From an uncultured Pelagibacteraceae bacterium (lineage in GTDB: Bacteria > Pseudomonadota > Alphaproteobacteria > Pelagibacterales > Pelagibacteraceae): 64,000 nt of DNA. This document shows positions 30,410-38,143 of this stretch, one piece after another. The stretch is taken from positions 16,509-80,508 of the forward strand of contig CACBNI010000006.1 of NCBI GenBank assembly GCA_902540595.1, written 5' to 3'. The first letter of the stretch is position 1, and every line of letters starts with the position of its first letter. The translations under genes were made by a program, and so were the position numbers. The notes beneath the pieces were generated by a model. The model did no database searches. It saw only the letters and a list, made by a program, of their open reading frames with translations, and was not told where the DNA came from.

Positions 30410-31941
30410 TGAAAATAAAAACAGCTCTGATTTCTGTTTCAGATAAAAGAAACCTAAAACCTCTTTTAAATGTACTAAAAAAAAATAAAGTAAAAATTAT
30501 AAGTTCCGGTGGTACCTATAAAGAAATTAAAAAATTAAAATTTAGTTGTATTGAAGTCTCAAACTTTACCAATTCGCCAGAAATTTTAGAAGGTAGAGTT
30601 AAAACTCTTCACCCTAAAATTCACGCGGGAATTTTAAATAAAAGAGATAGTAAATTACACTTAAAAGACTTAAGAGTGAATAATTTTGAAAATATAGATT
30701 TGGTTATCGTAAATTTTTATCCGTTCGAGAACACGTTAAAAAATACTAACAATCATAGTAAAATAGTTGAAAATATTGATGTTGGGGGCCCTACCATGGT
30801 CAGATCTGCTGCAAAAAATTACAAGGATGTAACAGTAGTTACTTCGTCAGAACAGTACGCTGAATTAATAGATGAACTAAATAAATTTAAAGGATCTACA
30901 TCTTTAGAATTTAGAGAGAAACTATCAAGAATTGCTTTTGCTGAAACAGCTTATTACGATTCTGTAATTTCAGATTATTTTAATAAAATAACTAATACAA
31001 ACTTTCCAAAAAAAAGAGTTTTGCATGGAAATTTAATTAATACACTCAGGTATGGTGAAAATCCTCATCAAGAAAGTGGAATTTATTCAAGAAAATCAGA
31101 AATGGATATCAAACAAATCCACGGAAAGCAGCTTAGTTATAATAATTATAATGATATTTTTGCAGCATTAACAATTTCAAAATCACTTCCAAAAAATTCT
31201 GGAACAGTAATTGTTAAGCATGCAAATCCGTGTGGAGTTTCAATTAAAAAAAACCACCTTGAAAGTTATAAATCTGCACTTACTTGTGACCCTGTCAGTG
31301 CTTTTGGAGGAATAGTTTCTTGTAATTTTAAAATAACAAAACTTTTAGCTCTTGAATTAAGTAAGCTATTTCTTGAAGTAATTGTGGCTAATAACTTTGA
31401 CGCTAATGCTTTAAAAATATTAAAGAAAAAGAAAAATTTAAGATTAATAGATGCTTCAAATTACAAGGTAAATGATGGTTTAAAACATTTATCGGTTAAT
31501 AACGAAATATTAATACAATCAGAAGATCTAAAAAAATTCACTACTAAAGATTTAAAAATTGTATCAAAACGAAAACCAACTTCAAAAGAAATTAAAAATC
31601 TAATTTTTGCATTTAATGTTTGCCGGTATGTAAAATCTAATGCAATTGTTCTTGCTGCAAATGAGACAACCGTTGGTATTGGCTCTGGACAACCAAGCAG
31701 ATTAGATAGCTGCAAAATAGCAATAGATAAAATGAAAAAATTTACAGATACAAAGGAAAATTTGGTTGCAGCTTCTGATGCGTTTTTTCCATTTGTTGAT
31801 GGTATAGAAAAGCTAGTACAATCAGGAGTTCGAGCTGTGATTCAACCATCAGGATCAATCAGGGATAAAGAAATAATTAAATTTGCAAATGAAACTGATA
31901 CAGTTTTAGTTTTTTCAAAAACTAGACACTTTAGGCATTAG
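30409..31941 (+). CDS. purH: phosphoribosylaminoimidazolecarboxamide formyltransferase/IMP cyclohydrolase
   Basis: EGRVKTLHPKIHAGIL; VKHANPCGVS; LRYGENPHQ. Confidence 0.97.
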   Translation: MKIKTALISVSDKRNLKPLLNVLKKNKVKIISSGGTYKEIKKLKFSCIEVSNFTNSPEILEGRVKTLHPKIHAGILNKRDSKLHLKDLRVNNFENIDLVIVNFYPFENTLKNTNNHSKIVENIDVGGPTMVRSAAKNYKDVTVVTSSEQYAELIDELNKFKGSTSLEFREKLSRIAFAETAYYDSVISDYFNKITNTNFPKKRVLHGNLINTLRYGENPHQESGIYSRKSEMDIKQIHGKQLSYNNYNDIFAALTISKSLPKNSGTVIVKHANPCGVSIKKNHLESYKSALTCDPVSAFGGIVSCNFKITKLLALELSKLFLEVIVANNFDANALKILKKKKNLRLIDASNYKVNDGLKHLSVNNEILIQSEDLKKFTTKDLKIVSKRKPTSKEIKNLIFAFNVCRYVKSNAIVLAANETTVGIGSGQPSRLDSCKIAIDKMKKFTDTKENLVAASDAFFPFVDGIEKLVQSGVRAVIQPSGSIRDKEIIKFANETDTVLVFSKTRHFRH

Positions 31942-32275
31942 TAATTTTATCTATTTTTGCAGCTAAAATAAAATCATTTTCAGAAAGACCCTTTATAGCA
32001 TGAGTAGTAACTTTAATCTCAGCATAACCCCAACCAAAAGAGATATCTGGATGATGTCCTTCATTTTCAGATATTTTACCAACTTCATTTATGAAATCTT
32101 GGCTTTTCAAAAAATTTTCAAATTTAAATTTTTTTGATAAAAAAAATATTTCATCGTCACCTTTTGTAATATCCCACCCATCCACTTTTTTTTGGTATTT
32201 ATGAATTTCAGATACATCAAAGGGCAAAACTCCACCTTCGCAGGGCATACATTTTTTATTTAATAAATCACTCAT
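31931..32275 (-). CDS. phhB: 4a-hydroxytetrahydrobiopterin dehydratase
   Basis: FINEVGKISENEGHHPDISFGWGYAEIKVTTHAIKGLSENDF. Confidence 0.9.
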   Translation of the reverse strand: MSDLLNKKCMPCEGGVLPFDVSEIHKYQKKVDGWDITKGDDEIFFLSKKFKFENFLKSQDFINEVGKISENEGHHPDISFGWGYAEIKVTTHAIKGLSENDFILAAKIDKITNA

Positions 32276-32285
32276 AATTCAAATT

Positions 32286-32360
32286 TGGAGCGGGCAAAGG
32301 GGGTCGAACCCTCGACCTTCTCGTTGGCAACGAGACGCTCTACCACTGAGCTATGCCCGC
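32286..32360 (-). tRNA. tRNA-Gly (GCC), CCA encoded
   Basis: GCGGGCATAGCTCAGTGGTAGAGCGTCTCGTTGCCAACGAGAAGGTCGAGGGTTCGAACCCTTTGCCCGCTCCA; anticodon loop TTGCCAA, 7-bp acceptor stem. Confidence 0.97.
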
Positions 32361-32362
32361 TT
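32324..32362. repeat. 39-bp direct repeat, left copy (att-like; inside intact tRNA-Gly)
   Basis: TTGGCAACGAGACGCTCTACCACTGAGCTATGCCCGCTT, identical to 36252-36290. Confidence 0.97.
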
Positions 32363-32435
32363 GTTAAAAAATCATTATAGATAGCGGTTTTTAGAAATGC
32401 AAGTATTAGTTCAATTAGTAAAATTTATCACCAAC

Positions 32436-32459
32436 TGTGTCGTGAGTGTGTCGAGATTT
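32436..32459. repeat. 24-bp nested direct repeat, left copy
   Basis: TGTGTCGTGAGTGTGTCGAGATTT; one mismatch to 36172-36195. Confidence 0.95.
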
Positions 32460-32544
32460 TTTAAAAACTTTACATGAAAGTTTATGGAAGGGTAAGGTTT
32501 TTTTTGGTAGAAAGTTATTTTTTTAAAAAGTGATTTATTTCTAC

Positions 32545-32694
32545 CTATGAAAACAGAAACAGATCTACTCTATTAATTCCATTTTCATCTTTAAAAGGAC
32601 CATAGTGACATTCATAGTCTTTTGCTAAAGACTTTGACCCAAAAAATACAAAAAAAACAAACTAAAAAACCACGAAACTTAAAAGTTTTTTCAT
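32545..32694 (-). pseudogene. degenerate small secreted protein (in-frame TAG at codon 11)
   Basis: MKKLLSFVVF*FVFFVFFGSKSLAKDYECHYGPFKDENGINRVDLFLFS*. Confidence 0.45.
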
Positions 32695-32801
32695 CTATCC
32701 TTTTTTCTAGTTTCTTCGTTTATGCTTTCTCCATACTCTTTAATTTTTTGATGTTCTTCTTGTTGAGCTATAGCTTTTCGATCATGAAATGCCAGTGCCA
32801 T
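32691..32801 (-). other. possible 36-aa ORF overlapping the methyltransferase 3' end
   Basis: MALAFHDRKAIAQQEEHQKIKEYGESINEETRKKDR in +1 frame; its TGA overlaps the ATG of the degenerate ORF. Confidence 0.35.
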
Positions 32802-33460
32802 GAGTTTGGTGTATCATGTTCCTTCATAGAAAGCCAATTAAATTCAAAATCCTTAAATATAGCCGTTAATTCATTAGCAGAACAATAATAATGAGGATGA
32901 GCCTTATCGCTTTCAGAGTCCGAATTTATAATCCAAGTGTTCTTTGAAATCTCTTTGCAATCATATTCATTTTTTAAAAGCTCAATTCTTCTCTGAGGGA
33001 GCATGGTTCCATGAAACGTGCCTCCAGGTTTAAGTACTCTTTTTATCTCATTAACAGTATCAATTAAAATATCATGGTTACCGTGGTAAATCGTATTCCA
33101 TGATAACACATGTTCAAAGTAGTCATTAGCAAAAGGTAATTGATCCATTTTACCAAGTACTGTTTTTATAAAAACACCATTTTTTTTTCCTAACTGCTCA
33201 ATAGACGCAAGTCCACTTTCTGCTGCATCAAAAGCAGTAACCTCACAATCGTTTTGTGCAAAAGGAAGGCTATGACGACCTACTCCGGCACCGAGGTCTA
33301 AAATTTTTTTAGATTTTCCAATTTTTTCGAAAGTTGCGAGCACCTCTGGCTCAGCTTCAGTCCATTTCTCACTAACATTTTTATTATCCCATTCAGTATT
33401 CCAATACTGATACGCCGTATCTGTTTTTGACATCCGACTACCTTTCTCTTTTTTATGCAC
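32768..33460 (-). CDS. class I SAM-dependent methyltransferase, last gene of phn-type operon
   Basis: KILDLGAGVGRHSLPFAQNDCEVTAFDAAESGL; LSWNTIYHGNHDILIDTVNEIKRVLKPGG. Confidence 0.92.
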   Translation of the reverse strand: MHKKEKGSRMSKTDTAYQYWNTEWDNKNVSEKWTEAEPEVLATFEKIGKSKKILDLGAGVGRHSLPFAQNDCEVTAFDAAESGLASIEQLGKKNGVFIKTVLGKMDQLPFANDYFEHVLSWNTIYHGNHDILIDTVNEIKRVLKPGGTFHGTMLPQRRIELLKNEYDCKEISKNTWIINSDSESDKAHPHYYCSANELTAIFKDFEFNWLSMKEHDTPNSWHWHFMIEKL

Positions 33461-34293
33461 TATTTCCTGCTTTTGAACGATCCATCGAGTATTTTTGAGC
33501 GAGCATAGCTGCTAATTTGTTCTACGAACAATATTAAAATAAACATTAAGCCTATTACTATAACAGCTCTATCATAAGCCATCCAGTTAAAAAGACTGTT
33601 TAATTCCATTCCGATTCCACCAGCACCAACTAACCCTAACACTACTGATCCTCTTACGGACTTTTCTAAGGCGAAAAGCGATGTTGTTATAAAGCCGGGC
33701 ATAGCAGCAGGAATGATTGCTGAAAAAGTACTGTCTAGCTTTGACGCTCCACTACTCTCTATACCTTCGGCTGCACTCCTTTCAACATCCTCCATCTCTT
33801 CAGCAAAAAATCTACCTACAAATCCTATTGTATCTATCGCAATCGTTAATGTGCCTGCAAAAGCTCCGAGCCCTACAACCATTACAAATATAATTGCCCA
33901 TACTAAATCAGGTATTGTTCGCATAAATGTTATTAGAAACTTTGCAAATACTTGAAGCATTCTTACTGGGATGCTATTTCCAAGTAGTCCTCTTGAGGCC
34001 ATTAGCGCAAACAAAAAACCTATAATTATACCTAAAAATGTACCAAAAATTGCCATTTGGGCGGTCTCTATTAAGAGCAAAATATACCTGTTAAAATCGC
34101 TCAAGCTTAATCTATGCTCACTAATAGGAGGAAAGGCTTCACTAAGAAACCTACCAATATACTCACTGCTTCCAAATAATTTGCTGAAGGAAAAACCAGC
34201 ACCATCAAAAGCCCACACCAAAATCAAAAAGAAAACGATAATAGAAATATAATGAAAGGATGAAATATGCTCAAATCTTTTTGGGGGGTTCAT
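33460..34293 (-). CDS. phnE: phosphonate-type ABC transporter permease
   Basis: RTIPDLVWAIIFVMVVGLGAFAGTLTIAIDTIGFVGRFFAEEME; GLVGAGGIGMEL. Confidence 0.92.
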   Translation of the reverse strand: MNPPKRFEHISSFHYISIIVFFLILVWAFDGAGFSFSKLFGSSEYIGRFLSEAFPPISEHRLSLSDFNRYILLLIETAQMAIFGTFLGIIIGFLFALMASRGLLGNSIPVRMLQVFAKFLITFMRTIPDLVWAIIFVMVVGLGAFAGTLTIAIDTIGFVGRFFAEEMEDVERSAAEGIESSGASKLDSTFSAIIPAAMPGFITTSLFALEKSVRGSVVLGLVGAGGIGMELNSLFNWMAYDRAVIVIGLMFILILFVEQISSYARSKILDGSFKSRK

Positions 34294-34310
34294 TATCTTG
34301 TTCCTACCAA

Positions 34311-35078
34311 TTAAACATTTCTTACAGAGCTGTCGTATTGCTCAATTAATTCTTTTGGATCCAACGCTTTACTTGCTCTCAAGAAGCTTATTTCACCCTC
34401 TTTTAAAGCTAAAACTTTGTCGGAATATTTTACGGCATCTTCAACATTATGCGAGGTAAATATAACTGTTATTTTTTCTTTTTTACATAGTTCTGTGAGA
34501 AGCTCCATAACCGTTTTTGCAGCCACTGGGTCAAGGCTAGCAACAGGCTCGTCAGCAAGTAATAACTTGGGTCTTTGCATGAGAGCTCTAGCTATCGCAA
34601 CTCTTTGAGATTGTCCTCCAGAAAGGCTATCAACTCGTTTCATGGCAAGATGAGATAAATTTACTTTCCGAAGGCAATCCATTGCCCTTGATCTAGAATT
34701 TTGAGGAGCCAGAAAATGAAACCATCGTGTTACTCGAATTATACCGCTAGTGATATTTCCAAAATCTCCATGAATAACATTTGATAACACACTTAGTCGA
34801 GGAACTAAATTATGCCGTTGAAAAATAAACGCTACGTCTCTTCGTATTTGACTTAGCTTATGACTATTTAAAGTGGTTATTTCCTTGTCAAAAATTTTAA
34901 TACTTCCACTCGATGGTTCTATTAAGCGGCTGCAGCATCTCAGCAAGGTAGATTTACCTGCTCCATTAGAACCGATGATTGCTAATAAACTTTGCGAATT
35001 AACACTAAAAGAAAGACCTTTTAATACAAACTCACTACCAAAACTTTTTTTTAAATCTTTTATTTCTAAATCGATCAT
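34311..35078 (-). CDS. phnC: phosphonate-type ABC transporter ATP-binding protein
   Basis: Walker A GSNGAGKSTLLRC, LSGGQSQRVAIARAL, LLADEPVASLD; FQRHNLVPRLSVLSNVIHGDFG; likely start MIDLEIKD. Confidence 0.93.
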   Translation of the reverse strand: MIDLEIKDLKKSFGSEFVLKGLSFSVNSQSLLAIIGSNGAGKSTLLRCCSRLIEPSSGSIKIFDKEITTLNSHKLSQIRRDVAFIFQRHNLVPRLSVLSNVIHGDFGNITSGIIRVTRWFHFLAPQNSRSRAMDCLRKVNLSHLAMKRVDSLSGGQSQRVAIARALMQRPKLLLADEPVASLDPVAAKTVMELLTELCKKEKITVIFTSHNVEDAVKYSDKVLALKEGEISFLRASKALDPKELIEQYDSSVRNV

Positions 35079-35134
35079 ACAGATCGAGCGCTCTAATGAG
35101 ATAGAGCGCTTCAATATATTATCATTATTTGTGA

Positions 35135-36013
35135 TTATTCTTGAATATCGAATTCAGGCAAGCCAGCTGTTCTGTACATGGCTCTTACTATATCATAATC
35201 AGAATCATCCACCTTAAGCAATCTTGTACCGATGTATTTATCATTGGCTGGTTCACCTTTATCATCAAGCCCAGCTAAAATACCAGCAATCAAGGCATCT
35301 TCGTTATCTTTCATTGCCTTGGTTACTTTGTCTATTTCAGCCTTCGTTAAATGACCTGCACCCATCATCATATCGTATGGCAGATCACCCGATCTGGCTA
35401 ACACCTTGAACTGACCTTGATTTTCGGGTGTTCTGTTATACTTGATCCAAGAACTAATTTTTACACCAATTGCTGCAGTATCATCTCTCTCCAGCCCAGC
35501 ATGTTGCAATGATTTCTTTGTATGAATTACTTTGATGTCTTTCATTGGGTCTACTCCATGATCCATCATCACTTGCATTGGACAAAAATGTCCAGATGTC
35601 GACCCAGGTTTAGCAAAAGAGACAGCTTTACCTTTTAAATCCTCCATGCTCATTATTCCTACCCCCGTCTTAACGACAATTCCGCAGTAATAATCTGGTC
35701 TTGCAATCGCAATCATTGCTTGGGCATTTGTAAGCTTATTAATCGCAACATATTCTGCAGGCCCTGTTATTGCAAAATCCAATCTTTTTCCTCTTAAGGC
35801 CTCTGCTGTTGCTGTTTGATTACTTACAGCAAAAAATTCAAAAGTATCTCCAGTAGCTTTTTCTAAAGCTTCCTTAAATGGTCCCCACTCAGAGATAAGA
35901 GCATCCATTCCTTCAATGTCGGTAACAGCCATTTTGTAAGTTTTTGCTGAAACTGCTGAACTAATACCTAGTGTTAGGGATAGTATTAATATAGTTTTTA
36001 AAAATAGTTTCAT
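35135..36013 (-). CDS. phnD: phosphonate-type ABC transporter substrate-binding protein
   Basis: Signal peptide; PhnD-family ...LRGKRLDFAITGPAEYV; GKAVSFAKPGSTSGHFCPM. Confidence 0.9.
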   Translation of the reverse strand: MKLFLKTILILSLTLGISSAVSAKTYKMAVTDIEGMDALISEWGPFKEALEKATGDTFEFFAVSNQTATAEALRGKRLDFAITGPAEYVAINKLTNAQAMIAIARPDYYCGIVVKTGVGIMSMEDLKGKAVSFAKPGSTSGHFCPMQVMMDHGVDPMKDIKVIHTKKSLQHAGLERDDTAAIGVKISSWIKYNRTPENQGQFKVLARSGDLPYDMMMGAGHLTKAEIDKVTKAMKDNEDALIAGILAGLDDKGEPANDKYIGTRLLKVDDSDYDIVRAMYRTAGLPEFDIQE

Positions 36014-36171
36014 ATTTGGTTCCTTTTTTTTTTAAATTTAATAGTACTTATTAAGAAATTTATCCTAATTTTTAAGTGAATTTTTATTACGAACTTATTA
36101 AAAATTTGTAACATTTTAATTACAATTATATTTTTTGCCACTCACCATAGTTTTTCTTTTCTGTGTCAAAG

Positions 36172-36195
36172 TGTGTCGTGAGTGTGTCAAGATTT
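36172..36195. repeat. 24-bp nested direct repeat, right copy
   Basis: TGTGTCGTGAGTGTGTCAAGATTT; one mismatch to left copy. Confidence 0.95.
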
Positions 36196-36251
36196 ACTAG
36201 ACGTTGAGAAAGACTAAGATTAGCAAGGATAAAAAACTAAGGATTACCTCA

Positions 36252-36290
36252 TTGGCAACGAGACGCTCTACCACTGAGCTATGCCCGCTT
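36252..36290. repeat. 39-bp direct repeat, right copy: truncated 5' half of tRNA-Gly
   Basis: Exact match to tRNA-Gly 5' half through anticodon loop; no 3' half follows. Confidence 0.97.
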
Positions 36291-36369
36291 AAATTATTCT
36301 TGAAATTAGACGTTTTTTTTCATTCAATCAATACAAAACCATATTAAATGTGTTATGGTGTAATAATAA

Positions 36370-37014
36370 ATGAAAAAAGAAGATCTTCCTACGCAGATAC
36401 CTGTCTTTCCACTAAGTAACTTTATAATCTTTCCAAAAGCAACGGTGCCATTAAACATTTTTGAACCACGTTACATTGATATGATTAATGACAGTATGAA
36501 ATCAAGTAAAACTGTTGGTATGATACAGCCAAAAAGTTCAACAAATGGAAATAATGTTCCCGAATTACACGAAGTCGGATGTTTAGGAAAAATAACAAGT
36601 TTTAAAGAGACTGAAGATGGACGTTATTTAATTGAATTAAGGGGCTTAATAAGATTTGAAAATATTAAGGAATTAACAACTGAAAAAAAATACAGAATTT
36701 TAAATGTCAATTATGAAAACTTTATCCAAGATTTAAAAAGTGAAAAAGAAGATCTTAAATTTTCTGACCTTGAATTAATTTTTAAAGATTTGAAGTCATT
36801 ATTTGAAAAAAGAGGTTTTATAATTAATTGGAAAGCATTAGAAAAACAAAGCCTTGATGAAACAATAAATGCACTAGCCATGGCATCTCCTTTCTCACTA
36901 GAAGAAAAACAAGTATTATTAGAGTCTAAAAATTTAGATATGAGGAAAAATAAAATTGCTGAAATTTTAAGTACATATACTTATGATATATACGATAATA
37001 CAACTATCCAATAG
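36370..37014 (+). CDS. LON peptidase substrate-binding domain protein
   Basis: IPVFPLSNFIIFPKATVPLNIFEPRYIDMINDSM. Confidence 0.92.
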   Translation: MKKEDLPTQIPVFPLSNFIIFPKATVPLNIFEPRYIDMINDSMKSSKTVGMIQPKSSTNGNNVPELHEVGCLGKITSFKETEDGRYLIELRGLIRFENIKELTTEKKYRILNVNYENFIQDLKSEKEDLKFSDLELIFKDLKSLFEKRGFIINWKALEKQSLDETINALAMASPFSLEEKQVLLESKNLDMRKNKIAEILSTYTYDIYDNTTIQ

Positions 37015-37015
37015 A

Positions 37016-38122
37016 CTAAAGTAAAGTTCCCCTATCAGCAATTTTTGTAAAGAGTTTATTAATTTTATGATTTTTATTTAACAGTTGAACAGATTTACTT
37101 AAGAAACTGCTATTCGTTTTTCTCTCAAAATTAAAAAATTCATGGACCAGATCAATACCATTGGAAAATATAAAATTTTTATGTTTTAATTTGCTTTCGA
37201 AATCATAATTTACAGAACTATCTATGTTTAAACCTAAGCTCTGTTTACTTATAATAATTTCTAAAAGAATTTTAACATCACGGATAGTCATATTGAAACC
37301 TTGGCCAGCAAGAGGGTGAATTCTATGTAATAGATCACCAAAAGCCAATATATGGTCGTGGTAGTATGATCTTAAGCTCAAAGATTTTAGTTCAAAAGAA
37401 TTAATTTTTTCAATTTTTAGAATTTTGTATTTTTGATTATACTTTTCAATCAAGTTATTAATATTTTCATTTTTTTTATTGTAAAAAGAATAAACTACAG
37501 ATGTTTCTTTTTCAGAGATAGGTAAAAAAGCCAAAGGTCCCAATTTAGTGAAAATCTGAACTGCAATATCATTATCAATTTTTTCATGTTTTAAAATTGT
37601 TGTGTAAGCGAAACTATTATATTTTTTTAAAATTTTTTTACTGAAATATTTTTTTGTAATTGGGCTAGTAAAATCTGTGTTAATAACGAGATTATAATTA
37701 TCTAAAAAATCATAATTTTTTAAGGAATTAATTTTTTTAAAATATTTATCTTTAGATAGGCTTTTTTCTAAAACACCCAAAAGATTTTCATTTTTAATTA
37801 TGTAAAAAAGCACATTTTTATTATTTTCGAAATTAATTAGTTTTTCTTTTCTTAAGTTATCTGAAAAAATTTCTATTTTTTTTAATTTCCAAGCTATTTT
37901 GTCTACATTAATTATTGCATCATTAAAAAATTCAATGTTACTCTTAGAAATACCAATGGTTCTTGACCTATTTAATGAACTTATTTTTTTTTGTGCATAA
38001 AGATCCACATATATATTTTGGTTAACTAAAGCTTTTGCTAGAGTTAAACTTGATAAGCCAGCGCCTAGAATACAAACCCTCATATTATTTTTAATTTTAA
38101 CAACAAAAATTAGATGATACAA
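37016..38122 (-). CDS. FAD-dependent monooxygenase (UbiH/Coq6 type)
   Basis: MRVCILGAGLSSLTLAKAL; LAFGDLLHRIHPLAGQGFNMTIRD; likely start MRVCIL. Confidence 0.85.
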   Translation of the reverse strand: MYHLIFVVKIKNNMRVCILGAGLSSLTLAKALVNQNIYVDLYAQKKISSLNRSRTIGISKSNIEFFNDAIINVDKIAWKLKKIEIFSDNLRKEKLINFENNKNVLFYIIKNENLLGVLEKSLSKDKYFKKINSLKNYDFLDNYNLVINTDFTSPITKKYFSKKILKKYNSFAYTTILKHEKIDNDIAVQIFTKLGPLAFLPISEKETSVVYSFYNKKNENINNLIEKYNQKYKILKIEKINSFELKSLSLRSYYHDHILAFGDLLHRIHPLAGQGFNMTIRDVKILLEIIISKQSLGLNIDSSVNYDFESKLKHKNFIFSNGIDLVHEFFNFERKTNSSFLSKSVQLLNKNHKINKLFTKIADRGTLL

Positions 38123-38143
38123 AGTGATTAAATTGATTCATAT

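Larger units (their letters stand above)
32324..36290. mobile_element. tRNA-Gly-associated genomic islet carrying phnD-phnC-phnE-methyltransferase; integrase not seen
   Basis: Bounded by 39-bp duplications of the tRNA 5' half plus nested 24-bp repeats; contents contrast with flanking core genes. Confidence 0.8.

Noticed and set aside
32622-32888. 88-aa plus-strand ORF in the island
   Set aside because: Antisense to the methyltransferase 3' end and degenerate ORF; no convincing start context or family.
33713-34252. Plus-strand ORFs opposite phnE
   Set aside because: Antisense to strongly supported phnE; compositional shadow ORFs.
36252-36290. Second functional tRNA-Gly gene
   Set aside because: Only the 5' half through the anticodon loop is present; no T-arm or 3' acceptor strand follows.
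32324-36290. CRISPR array interpretation of the repeats
   Set aside because: Only two copies of each repeat, separated by ~4 kb of genes; no regular repeat-spacer pattern anywhere in the window.
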